Origin: Bacteriovorax sp. BAL6_X
GTDB lineage: Bacteria > Bdellovibrionota > Bacteriovoracia > Bacteriovoracales > Bacteriovoracaceae
Direction of reading: 5' to 3'
Assembly: GCF_000443995.1 (NCBI RefSeq)
Contig: NZ_AUMC01000010.1
Span: 868,001-932,000, forward strand
DNA: 64,000 nt
Position numbers and translations under genes: made by a program. The notes under the pieces are model-generated. The model was not told where the DNA came from. It ran no database searches and worked only from the letters and a program-made list of their open reading frames with translations. Below, piece by piece: positions 16,401 to 24,679 of this stretch (position 1 is the first letter of the stretch; every line of letters starts with the position of its first letter).

Positions 16401-16425
16401 AAAGGCTTCCTCGGAAGCCTTTTTT
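16401..16425 (+). terminator. Rho-independent terminator
   Basis: AAAGGCTTCC-TC-GGAAGCCTTT followed by T. It separates the BtaA-like gene from the convergent dikinase gene, whose stop codon touches the T-run. Confidence 0.93.
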
Positions 16426-19099
16426 ATTCTTGGTTTTCTTGAAGTAGGTTAATTAAACCTTTTTCACAATCCATCTCGATCTCTTGCCCATTTTCAACAA
16501 TTTTTGTAATTCCTGGAACACCAACAATCGTTGGTATTTTAAGTTCTCTTGCGATAACCGCAGAGTGCGATAGTGTCGATCCTTTTTCTACGAGAAGTCC
16601 CTTAATTGATGGAAATAAAGGGGCCCAGCCTGGGTCAGTTCTTACCGTACAAAGAATCTTATCATTAACATCGATTCCATCATCTGGTTTAAAGAGTAGG
16701 GCGACTTCTCCTGTGATATGTCCTGGATAACATCCAATACCCTTAAGTGCACCATCGTGATCGAGATTTGTATTACCTTCATAGATAAATTTATTTCCCG
16801 CATGAACAAAGCCAAAAGTCTTAAAGTGATGACCAGGCTCTTCATCTTCATATGATTCATACTCAGACTTTCTTAAGCTAATTAGCTCTTTTAGACTTGT
16901 CTGTACAATGCGCCCATCTTTCAATTCTTCGATCTCGCCTAGAGTTAGAAAGAAGATATCTTCAGGTAAATTGATTAAGTTGAAGCTTGCTAGCTGATTT
17001 CCCATCTCACGGTATATTTGGCGTGAAATTCCAAAAGACTTAGTTCGTAGAAGCCTTGTGTTTTCTCTGTAGCGAATTGCCTTTCTGAGTTTTCTAAGGT
17101 CTTTATAAAAACGTTTTCTTGCAAATGATGAAAGCTTCTTTTTAACGAGAGGAGCTATTTTAGCTTCTTCTGACTCTCTAAGTTCAAGCTCATTTGCAAT
17201 AAAGCTTTCATAGCTTAGACTTTCTTTAATGACGTAGTTTTTTAGAATATTAATAAGAAAGTCTGGGTTTTCACGTAGAGTTAAACTTTCTAACTTAAGT
17301 TCACCAATTGTACGGTCACCATAATTATCAATATATTTCTGACATAGCTCAAAGATGGCCTTATTGTTAATATAGAAGAAGTCCATGACTTTTAAGTTTT
17401 CTAGTTTTAAGAATTGATCTTGAAAGCCCTGATCACACTTCTTGATTTCATCACTAATCTTTAGAAGTTCTTTTGTTGGCTGGGTACTGGCTATATCGTG
17501 CTCTCCAGATAATAAGTTACCAAGCGTGATATCGGCATTTTCAACCGCAAGTTTCTCCATCCAACGATACATCTTTCCATTCATCATCATAACGTAGAAG
17601 TCATTAATTAGTGGAGCATGCCACTTACTTGTGATTTTTTGATCAAGCTCTTCTGTTAGGTCATAGAGCTGTGTGAGATTTAGCCTATTAAGTTTTGAAA
17701 AATCAATGTCATCATAGACCTTATAAAAATCTGACATAAAGTCTGCAACAACTTTATCAATCTTAGAGAAGTACCACATTAGGCTGCCAAATGTTTTAAT
17801 CATTCCAGGTAACATCTTTAGTCTTTCGCAAAGAGAAAGATCCTTATCTTCTATGAAATCGACAGGGTCTGTAATTCCCATCATTTTTTCCATATCACCT
17901 TTTGATTGTTTAAAAGAGGGAAGTAGCAGAAGTCCTTTATACCATGATTGGATATTGTAGAAGACTCGTCCCTCGATAAGAGCAATCATATTCTTATGTC
18001 TTTTTTCATGCTTCTTTAATTCTTCTTCACTTAATCCTGTTAAGCCCAGAAGTTGGTGATAGACTTTGTAGTACATCTTAGAGGCATAAGAGAAAGTTAG
18101 GGGAGTCGTTACACCATTGAATGATTCCTGTATATTTGAATTATCAAAGACATTGGCAAACTCTTCTCTTTTATCCATTGGAAGAGAAGTGATATCTCTT
18201 GTTTGAACTATATAGATTTTCCCACCTTTGAAGCAAAACTCAATGTCTTGTGGTTTCTTCTTTAGTGCAAGGATACCAAGAGCGATCTCATTTAACTGGA
18301 TAATTTCAGCATGAGTTAAAACGCTTGAGTTTATATCACGACCAGTTACTTCGACTTTCTTAGTTGTCTTATTTTCGTAGTCTGCGACTATTTTAAAATC
18401 TTTTTCTCTAATTTCGTCTCTAATAATTCCGCTATCATTGATCGTGTATTCGTCAGTATTACACTCACCACTAACGACGCCTTCGCCTTGTCCATAATTT
18501 GCTGAAATTAGCATTTCGTCTCTATGGCCATTAATTGGGTTGGCCGTAAAGAGAACCCCTGATTTATCTGGATCGATCATCTCTTGTATGATGACGGCCA
18601 TCTTAGGTGTTGATTGGTGAATTTGATTCTTAAATCGATAAGTAAGAGCGGTAAGGGAAAAATTGCTTTTGAAGCAATTTCTTATAGCAGCTTCTATTCT
18701 TTCCCTCCCTTGAACATAGAGGAAGGATTCAAGTTGTCCAGCAAATGAAAATTGGCTACCATCTTCATCAGCAGCAGAACTTCTAATGGCATAATGAATA
18801 TCTGGATTGATTCTATTCATCACTTCATCAATAATTACAATTTCACATTTATTAATCTCATTGTGAATTTTTTCAATGAGCTCTTTGAGATCATCGATGT
18901 ACTCAAGTTGCGTGTACTGAGAAATTAGTTGTTTTAATACTTCGTTTTGGTCAACTAATGTTTGAAAGTAATCACTAGTAATGCAAAACCAATCAGGTGT
19001 ATTAACACGACATTTTTCAAGCTTAGCAAGGTTATAGGCCTTACCTCCAACTTGTGTTTTTGTTGTAAGAAGAGAATCAAATTTACTTAATAGATACAT
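16424..19099 (-). CDS. Rifampin-phosphotransferase-like ATP dikinase (PPDK/PEP-synthase family)
   Basis: An 891-residue protein with three regions. Residues 1-315 are the ATP-grasp domain of pyruvate phosphate dikinase/PEP synthase: VGGKAYNLAKL (17-27), AIRSSAADEDGSQFSFAGQ, SGVLFTANP and DIEFCFKGGKIYIVQTR. Residues about 320-780 are a helical domain without recognisable motif. Residues about 795-885 are the swivelling phosphohistidine domain with GSTLSHSAVIARELKIPTIVG and His845 as phosphoacceptor. The pyruvate-binding TIM barrel of PEP synthase is missing, so the order ATP-grasp, substrate domain, His domain matches rifampin phosphotransferases. Expected chemistry: ATP + acceptor-OH + water gives phosphorylated acceptor + AMP + Pi. 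In the cluster it may phosphorylate the product or confer self-protection (both inferred). Confidence 0.83.
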   Translation of the reverse strand: MYLLSKFDSLLTTKTQVGGKAYNLAKLEKCRVNTPDWFCITSDYFQTLVDQNEVLKQLISQYTQLEYIDDLKELIEKIHNEINKCEIVIIDEVMNRINPDIHYAIRSSAADEDGSQFSFAGQLESFLYVQGRERIEAAIRNCFKSNFSLTALTYRFKNQIHQSTPKMAVIIQEMIDPDKSGVLFTANPINGHRDEMLISANYGQGEGVVSGECNTDEYTINDSGIIRDEIREKDFKIVADYENKTTKKVEVTGRDINSSVLTHAEIIQLNEIALGILALKKKPQDIEFCFKGGKIYIVQTRDITSLPMDKREEFANVFDNSNIQESFNGVTTPLTFSYASKMYYKVYHQLLGLTGLSEEELKKHEKRHKNMIALIEGRVFYNIQSWYKGLLLLPSFKQSKGDMEKMMGITDPVDFIEDKDLSLCERLKMLPGMIKTFGSLMWYFSKIDKVVADFMSDFYKVYDDIDFSKLNRLNLTQLYDLTEELDQKITSKWHAPLINDFYVMMMNGKMYRWMEKLAVENADITLGNLLSGEHDIASTQPTKELLKISDEIKKCDQGFQDQFLKLENLKVMDFFYINNKAIFELCQKYIDNYGDRTIGELKLESLTLRENPDFLINILKNYVIKESLSYESFIANELELRESEEAKIAPLVKKKLSSFARKRFYKDLRKLRKAIRYRENTRLLRTKSFGISRQIYREMGNQLASFNLINLPEDIFFLTLGEIEELKDGRIVQTSLKELISLRKSEYESYEDEEPGHHFKTFGFVHAGNKFIYEGNTNLDHDGALKGIGCYPGHITGEVALLFKPDDGIDVNDKILCTVRTDPGWAPLFPSIKGLLVEKGSTLSHSAVIARELKIPTIVGVPGITKIVENGQEIEMDCEKGLINLLQENQE

Positions 19100-19118
19100 T
19101 TACTACCTAATATTACAA

Positions 19119-19147
19119 ATTATATTATTTTCATTTAATATTATCAT
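19119..19147 (-). promoter_or_regulatory. Probable promoter of the dikinase gene
   Basis: On the minus strand ATGATA (19147-19142) is followed after 17 bases by TATAAT (19124-19119). The predicted start is near 19112, giving a short leader with AGG before the ATG at 19099. The region is shared with the divergent adenylating-enzyme gene. Confidence 0.5.
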
Positions 19148-20716
19148 ATGAAAAAAATTGAAGATATAAGGCAAGAACTGGGTTATATCGGCGTACCAAT
19201 AAATGGCTGCCATTACCTCGACTCTCATTTTAGAAATAATTTAGAAAAGCGATGCTTAATATACCAAGATAAAGATCTGACTTACGGTGAGTTTATGTCA
19301 CAGGTTGGGGCCTGGATTTCGACTTTATCAGATGCTGGAATTAAGAGGGGTGATCGAATCATTGTTCTTATCCCTCTTCGTCTTGAACTCTATCAGATTA
19401 TGGTTGCCTTATTTTATATGGGAGCAGTTGTTGTCTCGATTGACTCGACTATGCCTAAGGAGAAACTTAAGCAGGTTATTGAAGATGCAAATGCTCAGGG
19501 GATTATCTCTGTTAAAGAGCTTTTAAAGTGGACTCCACTAGTTCCTGCTCTTTGGAAAATGAAGCGTTTTACGTACAATCAAGATTGTATCTTTGCCAAG
19601 TCTCTAACAAATATCAGGGCCAAAGATAATCTTAATTTCTCGCAAGTACCAATTGAGCAAGATGCACAAACTCTTATCTCCTTTACGACTGGCTCAACAG
19701 GAAAGCCAAAAGCGGCAAATAGAAGCCTTGATATCTTTCTTGCCCAAAAGATTGTTTCAGAATACTTCTGGCTACATCGAGAAAATGAAGTTGATATGCC
19801 ATTCTTTCCAACTCTTGTTCTACAAAATTTGGGACTTGGGATTACGACAATCTTTCCAGATATCGATTACCGAAAACTGTCAGAGTTTGATGCTGCAAAA
19901 GTAATTGATCAAATGAGTAAATATGGTGTGACGCGCTTTAGTGCCAATCCTATGATTATTAAGAGACTTGCAAATTATCTTGCTAAAAATAATATCAAGA
20001 TTTCAAGCCTGAGAAGTATCATTATTGGTGGTGCTGAAATTTCAACGAAGCATGCAAGTTTTGTAAAGGAACAATTTGAAAAAGTAAGTGAAGGTGTTGA
20101 AATTCATATTATCTACGGTTCAACTGAAGTTGAACCAATAAGTTTTGTACCAATTGATGAATATATCTCAAATAAAAAAACAGGACTTAAGCTAGGCCAT
20201 GTGATTGAAGTCTTAGACGTTAAAGTTGATAAAGTTACTAGTGGTTTTGACTTTCAAGAAGGTCTTAGCTGGGGGGAAATTTGTTTAAGTGGCCCTCATG
20301 TCATTAAGGAATATATCGATAACCATCCGGCCAATAAGACAACTAAGAGATGGGATGAGCATGGAAAGTTATGGCACTTAACTGGTGATGTTGGTTATAT
20401 CAGTGATGGACAGATTTATTTACTAGGAAGATTAAAGGATTGTTTGAGTGTTGATGGAAAGCTAGTTCCTACATTTCATTATGAAAATGAATTAACGCGA
20501 ATCGATGGCATTGAACGAGCTGCACTTGTGCAAGTTGGAAATAAGATTAAATGTCTTATCGAAGGCGAGGTAAAGATTAAAGATCATATTAGTGAAATTT
20601 TAAAAGATTGGAATTTAGCGAATGCAATTATTGAGTTTGGAAGAGTTCCTGTTGATTCGAGACATTTTTCACGCGTTGATCGCAATGCCATAAGAGAAGG
20701 TATCCAGCACAAATAA
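19148..20716 (+). CDS. OleC-like AMP-dependent ligase/synthetase
   Basis: A 522-residue ANL enzyme. The P-loop reads FTTGSTGKPKAANRS (about 178-192), the adenine-binding region IIYGSTEVEPIS resembles the YGATExLPVS of OleC, and LTGDVGYISDGQIYLLGRLKD contains the TGD motif and hinge. Near the C-terminus VPVDSRHFSRVDRNAI matches the xPVDxRHNxKxxR segment of OleC-type proteins. OleC makes beta-lactones from beta-hydroxy acids by adenylation; related proteins make acyl-AMP. It is the rightmost gene of the cluster, divergent from the dikinase across 48 bases, so it may be co-regulated. General adenylate-forming function is sure; beta-lactone formation is only a hypothesis. Confidence 0.8.
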   Translation: MKKIEDIRQELGYIGVPINGCHYLDSHFRNNLEKRCLIYQDKDLTYGEFMSQVGAWISTLSDAGIKRGDRIIVLIPLRLELYQIMVALFYMGAVVVSIDSTMPKEKLKQVIEDANAQGIISVKELLKWTPLVPALWKMKRFTYNQDCIFAKSLTNIRAKDNLNFSQVPIEQDAQTLISFTTGSTGKPKAANRSLDIFLAQKIVSEYFWLHRENEVDMPFFPTLVLQNLGLGITTIFPDIDYRKLSEFDAAKVIDQMSKYGVTRFSANPMIIKRLANYLAKNNIKISSLRSIIIGGAEISTKHASFVKEQFEKVSEGVEIHIIYGSTEVEPISFVPIDEYISNKKTGLKLGHVIEVLDVKVDKVTSGFDFQEGLSWGEICLSGPHVIKEYIDNHPANKTTKRWDEHGKLWHLTGDVGYISDGQIYLLGRLKDCLSVDGKLVPTFHYENELTRIDGIERAALVQVGNKIKCLIEGEVKIKDHISEILKDWNLANAIIEFGRVPVDSRHFSRVDRNAIREGIQHK

Positions 20717-20728
20717 TATGTGCTGGAT
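20702..20728. terminator. Hairpin containing a stop codon, putative terminator
   Basis: ATCCAGCACA / TGTGCTGGAT, a perfect 10-bp stem whose loop holds the TAA of the adenylating-enzyme gene. A T-rich stretch follows (TATGTGTTTTAG). It lies between convergent genes and marks the right edge of the cluster. Confidence 0.65.
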
Positions 20729-20736
20729 TATGTGTT

Positions 20737-21558
20737 TTAGTTTTCGTAATTTTGACAAAGTATTGAAATTTTCTTTGTTAGCTCTTTAGGCAGAGTAGAA
20801 AATAGGTTTGACCAGCTATTTACTTTATGACCATAGCATCTTTGCCAATGTGGAGTATAAAGCTGACCTTTATCTCTTAATAGGTATTCTTCCATATAGC
20901 TTTTTAAATGTAAGTCTTGAAGATCTTTTGAATCAGATCTTTCTAATACTTTTCTCTGATAGAGCGTGTCGGCAATTTCAAATGGTGTTATAAAACTTGC
21001 TTGACCCTTATAAAGCTTATTTGATTCATCAAAATTATATGCTGCTCTAATGAAAGTGTGGAATTTGATACCTGGGTAAGTTTGTTTTATACCATTGTAA
21101 AAAGAGTTATCGTGCTCTCCATTATCACCAACAAGAATAACAGTGTCTGGCCTGTGCTCAGAGATTAGCTCTTCAAGTCTTTGGGCCTTAAAGACCTTGC
21201 TGGAAACTTTTATGGGTCTAATTTCAAGGCTACCTTCTGGGAAATTTCCATTCTTAAGTAATTCTGTGTGTGACCATGCCATCACTTCTTCTGGTGCATT
21301 TGTTAGGTAGAATACATCTGCATCAAGGCGATTCTTTATAATACGGTAAAGATCGGCCATACCAAGGAAGATATTATTTGTGCGGTATGCATTCGAAACA
21401 GCATCAACTTTTGATCTGATATGTCCGACTTTGATTGTGTCATCGATATCTGAGATTAGAAGTGTTTTTCCACTATCTTTAGAAAAGGCCAGCGTTGCTG
21501 ATGCTAATAGGTTTAATGTAAGTACTAGGATTACAGATTTGAAGTTTCTTGTTTTCAT
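20737..21558 (-). CDS. App1-like phosphatidate phosphatase (HAD-type), exported
   Basis: A 273-residue protein with a signal peptide (about 1-25, ending in LAFS) and an APP1/DUF2183 domain. Motif I is SDIDDTIK with Asp37, Asp39 and Thr41 (DxDxT phosphatases); YLTNAPEE corresponds to motif II and VGDNGEHDNSFY to motif IV with metal-binding Asp. App1 proteins hydrolyse phosphatidate; export suggests action in the periplasm or on prey lipids, which is inference. The ATG has no Shine-Dalgarno and is preceded by a promoter placing the transcript start at the codon. It lies next to the lipid-related cluster, but in its own transcription unit. Confidence 0.8.
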   Translation of the reverse strand: MKTRNFKSVILVLTLNLLASATLAFSKDSGKTLLISDIDDTIKVGHIRSKVDAVSNAYRTNNIFLGMADLYRIIKNRLDADVFYLTNAPEEVMAWSHTELLKNGNFPEGSLEIRPIKVSSKVFKAQRLEELISEHRPDTVILVGDNGEHDNSFYNGIKQTYPGIKFHTFIRAAYNFDESNKLYKGQASFITPFEIADTLYQRKVLERSDSKDLQDLHLKSYMEEYLLRDKGQLYTPHWQRCYGHKVNSWSNLFSTLPKELTKKISILCQNYEN

Positions 21559-21564
21559 GAAGAA

Positions 21565-21593
21565 ATCATATTGAATGAATTCATAGATTTCAC
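21565..21593 (-). promoter_or_regulatory. Promoter for a probably leaderless mRNA
   Basis: On the minus strand GTGAAA (21593-21588), 17-base spacer, TATGAT (21570-21565), then 6 bases to the ATG at 21558 of the App1-like gene. No Shine-Dalgarno. Confidence 0.5.
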
Positions 21594-21616
21594 CATGTAT
21601 CGCGTTAGTATGAACA

Positions 21617-22102
21617 TTATACAGAGATTTCGTTAAAGTTTTCCATCCAAGTGCTGAATTGTTTGCATTTTTTGACCTCTTTGGCCTTGAGAAGATAGAG
21701 ATTCTTGTGTGATCTAAAGGTTAAGATACTGCCTTTATCCTTGAGGTCCTTGAGTCTTTCGATTTCTTTATAATGCTCAATATTGCGATAATCACAAGTG
21801 CTAATGGTTTCTGCCTGAATTTTCTGTTTTTGAGTGACTTCATTTTGAAGTACTTTCATAAGATTGAGCTGATCTTGGGAGAGTTCGTGACTAATTTCTC
21901 CTAATCTCGTTAGGTAGTCTTTTGATTCATTTAAGCTTCTGGCCGCAAGATGTCCAAGTCCTTTCTTTGAGAAATTATTGAATTCCTCAATCTTTACTTG
22001 AGAACGAAAGAGGTAGTCATTGGCCCTTAGTCCAGCTGCGTGGACAGTGTTTGAAAGCCAGTAGACCCCGAATAATATAAAGATAAAGTATCTTAGTTTC
22101 AT
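21617..22102 (-). CDS. Hypothetical exported protein behind a sigma-54 promoter
   Basis: A 161-residue protein with a signal peptide (about 1-22, ending VHAA). The mature part is mostly alpha-helical and basic, with two cysteines in the C-terminal half (one in STCDYRN, one in KKCKQF) that could pair in the periplasm. No family recognised. There is no Shine-Dalgarno; the start sits only a few bases downstream of the predicted start site of the sigma-54-type promoter, so translation from a very short leader is likely. Confidence 0.6.
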   Translation of the reverse strand: MKLRYFIFILFGVYWLSNTVHAAGLRANDYLFRSQVKIEEFNNFSKKGLGHLAARSLNESKDYLTRLGEISHELSQDQLNLMKVLQNEVTQKQKIQAETISTCDYRNIEHYKEIERLKDLKDKGSILTFRSHKNLYLLKAKEVKKCKQFSTWMENFNEISV

Positions 22103-22115
22103 ATGTATTTATAGG

Positions 22116-22131
22116 AGCAAGAAAAGTGCCA
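22116..22131 (-). promoter_or_regulatory. Sigma-54 (RpoN) promoter
   Basis: On the minus strand TGGCAC-TTTTC-TTGCT matches the -24/-12 consensus TGGCAC-N5-TTGCW; the invariant GG and GC are 10 bases apart as required. The predicted start is near 22105, just before the ATG at 22102. An enhancer-binding site was not identified. Confidence 0.65.
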
Positions 22132-22249
22132 AGAAATAGGGCACTGTAATACGAGATTTCAATTGTTTACAGTGTTTATGATATGGACAGTGTCTAAAAA
22201 TATCGTTATTTAAGGTACTTACTGTTTAAAACATGGTATAAGGCAATTT

Positions 22250-23341
22250 ATGTACTATTTTGATCACGCGGCCTCTACTAAGCTCTATCCTGAAGTTATT
22301 GAAGTTTTATCGAAAAGCTTTGAATCGGACTATTCAAATCCAGCTGCTAAGCATTTAGCTGGAAAGGAATGCGCCAAGAAGATTGAGTTTGCCAGAGATA
22401 ATATTTTAAAGCTTATTCAGGCAAAGAATTATGGCCTGATTTTCACTTCTTCTGCAACAGAAGCTAATAACCAAATTATTCGCTCTATTGAGGAAGGGAT
22501 TATCTTTTTAAGTGGAGATCACCCTTCGGTTACAAAAGTTATTGATAACGGAGAAGGTTTTAAGCGTATTGAAGAGATTGTGGATGCAGTAACAAGTGAA
22601 ACACAACTTGTTTGCATCAGCCTTGTAAACTCTCAGTCTGGAGAGTATTTTGAAGTTGAAAAAATCGCACAAGCTGTAAAGGCAAAGAATAGTAAGTGCC
22701 TCGTGCATGTCGACGCTACCCAAGGTTTTGGGAAGGTTGCTTTTACTCTCAAAGATTCGGAAATTGACTTTGTTACTTTCGGTGCCCATAAAATGGGAGG
22801 ACCAAGAGGTATTGGCGGTCTTATCTTTAAAGAGAGTAAGGTACATTTTCTTAAACGCTATCTAAGAGGTGGAGCGCATGAAAAAGGTCTTAGGGCCTCA
22901 ACTCCCTCTACTTCACTAGTACTCGCTCTGGCAAAAGCTTGTGAGCTCGCTTTCACAGATTTGGATGATTCATTTGAGAAAGCAAAGACATTAAAAGAAG
23001 AAATTAAAGCTGGGCTAAGTGGCCTGCATAAGAATATTAGTTATCCATTTGAGGATCAAAACACTTCACCATTTATTCTGTGTGTTCTCTTTGAGGGAAT
23101 TGCGAGTGATATTATTATGAGACACCTTGAAACGAAGGGAATCATGATCTCATCATCAACTGCCTGCTCTTCTAAGATTAAGGGATTAAATCCACTTTTT
23201 GCGGGCCTTGGAATTGAAGAGAAATTTCATAAGAATATTTTGAGAATCTCAATTGGAAAGTCTACGACACAAGAAGAAGTTCAGGGTATGTTGCAAGGCT
23301 TTGGTGAAGTAATCGAAGAAATTGGTTTTTTAATTAAATAG
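22250..23341 (+). CDS. Cysteine desulfurase (NifS/IscS family)
   Basis: A 363-residue PLP fold-type I enzyme that removes sulfur from cysteine as a persulfide. Visible: DHAASTKLYPEV at the N-terminus, SSATEANN, HVDATQGFGK with the PLP-contacting Asp, the Schiff-base lysine in TFGAHKMGGPRG (about 183) and the mobile active-site cysteine in SSSTACSSK (about 306). It is 12 bases upstream of thiI, so it is probably the dedicated sulfur donor for tRNA thiolation, as NifZ is for ThiI in Bacillus. The ATG has AAGG 6 bases upstream. Confidence 0.92.
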   Translation: MYYFDHAASTKLYPEVIEVLSKSFESDYSNPAAKHLAGKECAKKIEFARDNILKLIQAKNYGLIFTSSATEANNQIIRSIEEGIIFLSGDHPSVTKVIDNGEGFKRIEEIVDAVTSETQLVCISLVNSQSGEYFEVEKIAQAVKAKNSKCLVHVDATQGFGKVAFTLKDSEIDFVTFGAHKMGGPRGIGGLIFKESKVHFLKRYLRGGAHEKGLRASTPSTSLVLALAKACELAFTDLDDSFEKAKTLKEEIKAGLSGLHKNISYPFEDQNTSPFILCVLFEGIASDIIMRHLETKGIMISSSTACSSKIKGLNPLFAGLGIEEKFHKNILRISIGKSTTQEEVQGMLQGFGEVIEEIGFLIK

Positions 23342-23352
23342 GAATAAGAAAG

Positions 23353-24564
23353 ATGTATAAGAGTTTAATTTTAACTGTTGATGAATTATGGCTTAAAGGT
23401 AAGAACAGAAAGTCCTACTATAAGAAGTTACAAACAAACCTAAGTCGAATCTTTAGCAAGTACCATCATACGTCTTGGAAGTTAAAAAATAATCAACAAC
23501 GTTTAGTTGCTGAAAGTGAAGAAGAGTTTAGTGAAGAATTAATTCACAGGCTCACTTCAGTTGCAGGATTGAGCTCAGTTACTCCTATGAGATCATGTCC
23601 ACTAGATCTTGATTATGTGTGTGAACTTGCCGTTAAGGAATTAAGTCAATTAACGAATGTTAAGACATTTAAAGTTCAAACAAAGAGGGCCTTAAAGCAA
23701 TTCCCAAAAAACAGTGATGAAATTAATCGCTATATTGCAACAGCTATTCTTAAGAATACAGACCTTAAGGTAGATGTTAGAAATCCAGATCTTATGGTTG
23801 ATGTAAAAGTTATGAATGAAGAGATCTACTTATCATGGGAAAAAATTCCATGTATTGGAGGACTTCCTGTAGGAACAAGTGGCCATGCAGTAACACTACT
23901 TTCAGGTGGAATTGACTCGCCAGTTGCTAGTTATCTTATGGCAAGAAGAGGCGTGAGGCAGTCCTTTGCCTTTTTCTATGCCTACCCATATGTTGGCGAA
24001 GAAGTTAAAGAGAAAATTTTAGAACTTGGAAAAATTCTATCTAAGTTTCAAGACAGTTTTAAATTATATGTTCTTCCTTATGGTGATATCCAAAACTATA
24101 TTGCTAAAAATTGCAAGGAAGACTACCGTACTTTATTTTTCAGAAAGTATATGATGGATACTTCTGCATATCTTGCAAGAAGGGCCAAGGCCAGTGCACT
24201 AATTATGGGCGATGCTCTAGCACAAGTTTCTAGTCAGACTCTTCAGAATATGAGTGTACTTGATCGTTCTTGTCCGATGCTTGTTATGAGACCTCTTATT
24301 GGTATGAACAAATTAGATATTATCACTGAGGCCAAGAAGATTGATACTTTTGAAACTTCTATTATTCCACACGATGATGCCTGTTCGATGTTTGCACCAA
24401 AGCATCCAGTAATTAAGGCCGACACGAAGTATTTTATGGAATTCTGTGAAGAGCATGATCTTTCAGAGTTAATTAAAGAATGCGTGAATAATGCTGAAGT
24501 ATATCAGTATGATATTCAGGGGAACTTTGAAAAGAAAGAAAAGAGAAATAACGAGCAGGAGTAG
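23353..24564 (+). CDS. thiI: tRNA 4-thiouridine synthase ThiI
   Basis: A 403-residue cytoplasmic enzyme that adenylates U8 of tRNA and inserts sulfur. An N-terminal ferredoxin-like/THUMP region (about 1-165) is followed by the PP-loop ATPase domain with LLSGGIDSPVASYLMARRG (about 180-198) and a conserved DDACSMFAPKHP segment. The C-terminal rhodanese domain of the E. coli enzyme is absent, so sulfur must come directly from a desulfurase, consistent with the gene upstream. The short ThiI form is common outside the gammaproteobacteria. Confidence 0.94.
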   Translation: MYKSLILTVDELWLKGKNRKSYYKKLQTNLSRIFSKYHHTSWKLKNNQQRLVAESEEEFSEELIHRLTSVAGLSSVTPMRSCPLDLDYVCELAVKELSQLTNVKTFKVQTKRALKQFPKNSDEINRYIATAILKNTDLKVDVRNPDLMVDVKVMNEEIYLSWEKIPCIGGLPVGTSGHAVTLLSGGIDSPVASYLMARRGVRQSFAFFYAYPYVGEEVKEKILELGKILSKFQDSFKLYVLPYGDIQNYIAKNCKEDYRTLFFRKYMMDTSAYLARRAKASALIMGDALAQVSSQTLQNMSVLDRSCPMLVMRPLIGMNKLDIITEAKKIDTFETSIIPHDDACSMFAPKHPVIKADTKYFMEFCEEHDLSELIKECVNNAEVYQYDIQGNFEKKEKRNNEQE

Positions 24565-24679
24565 AGTTTTTTGTGCGTTGCAAGTAATTTCTTCCTGAAT
24601 AATTAATCTTTGATTAATGTTAAAGAGGCTTTAAAATATAAATTAGGAACTACCTAATATTATTAGAATTGGAGCTTCA

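Noticed and set aside
8103-20716. Genomic island carrying the biosynthetic cluster
   Set aside because: Base composition by eye matches the neighbours and no tRNA, integrase or direct-repeat boundaries are seen, so recent transfer is not supported.
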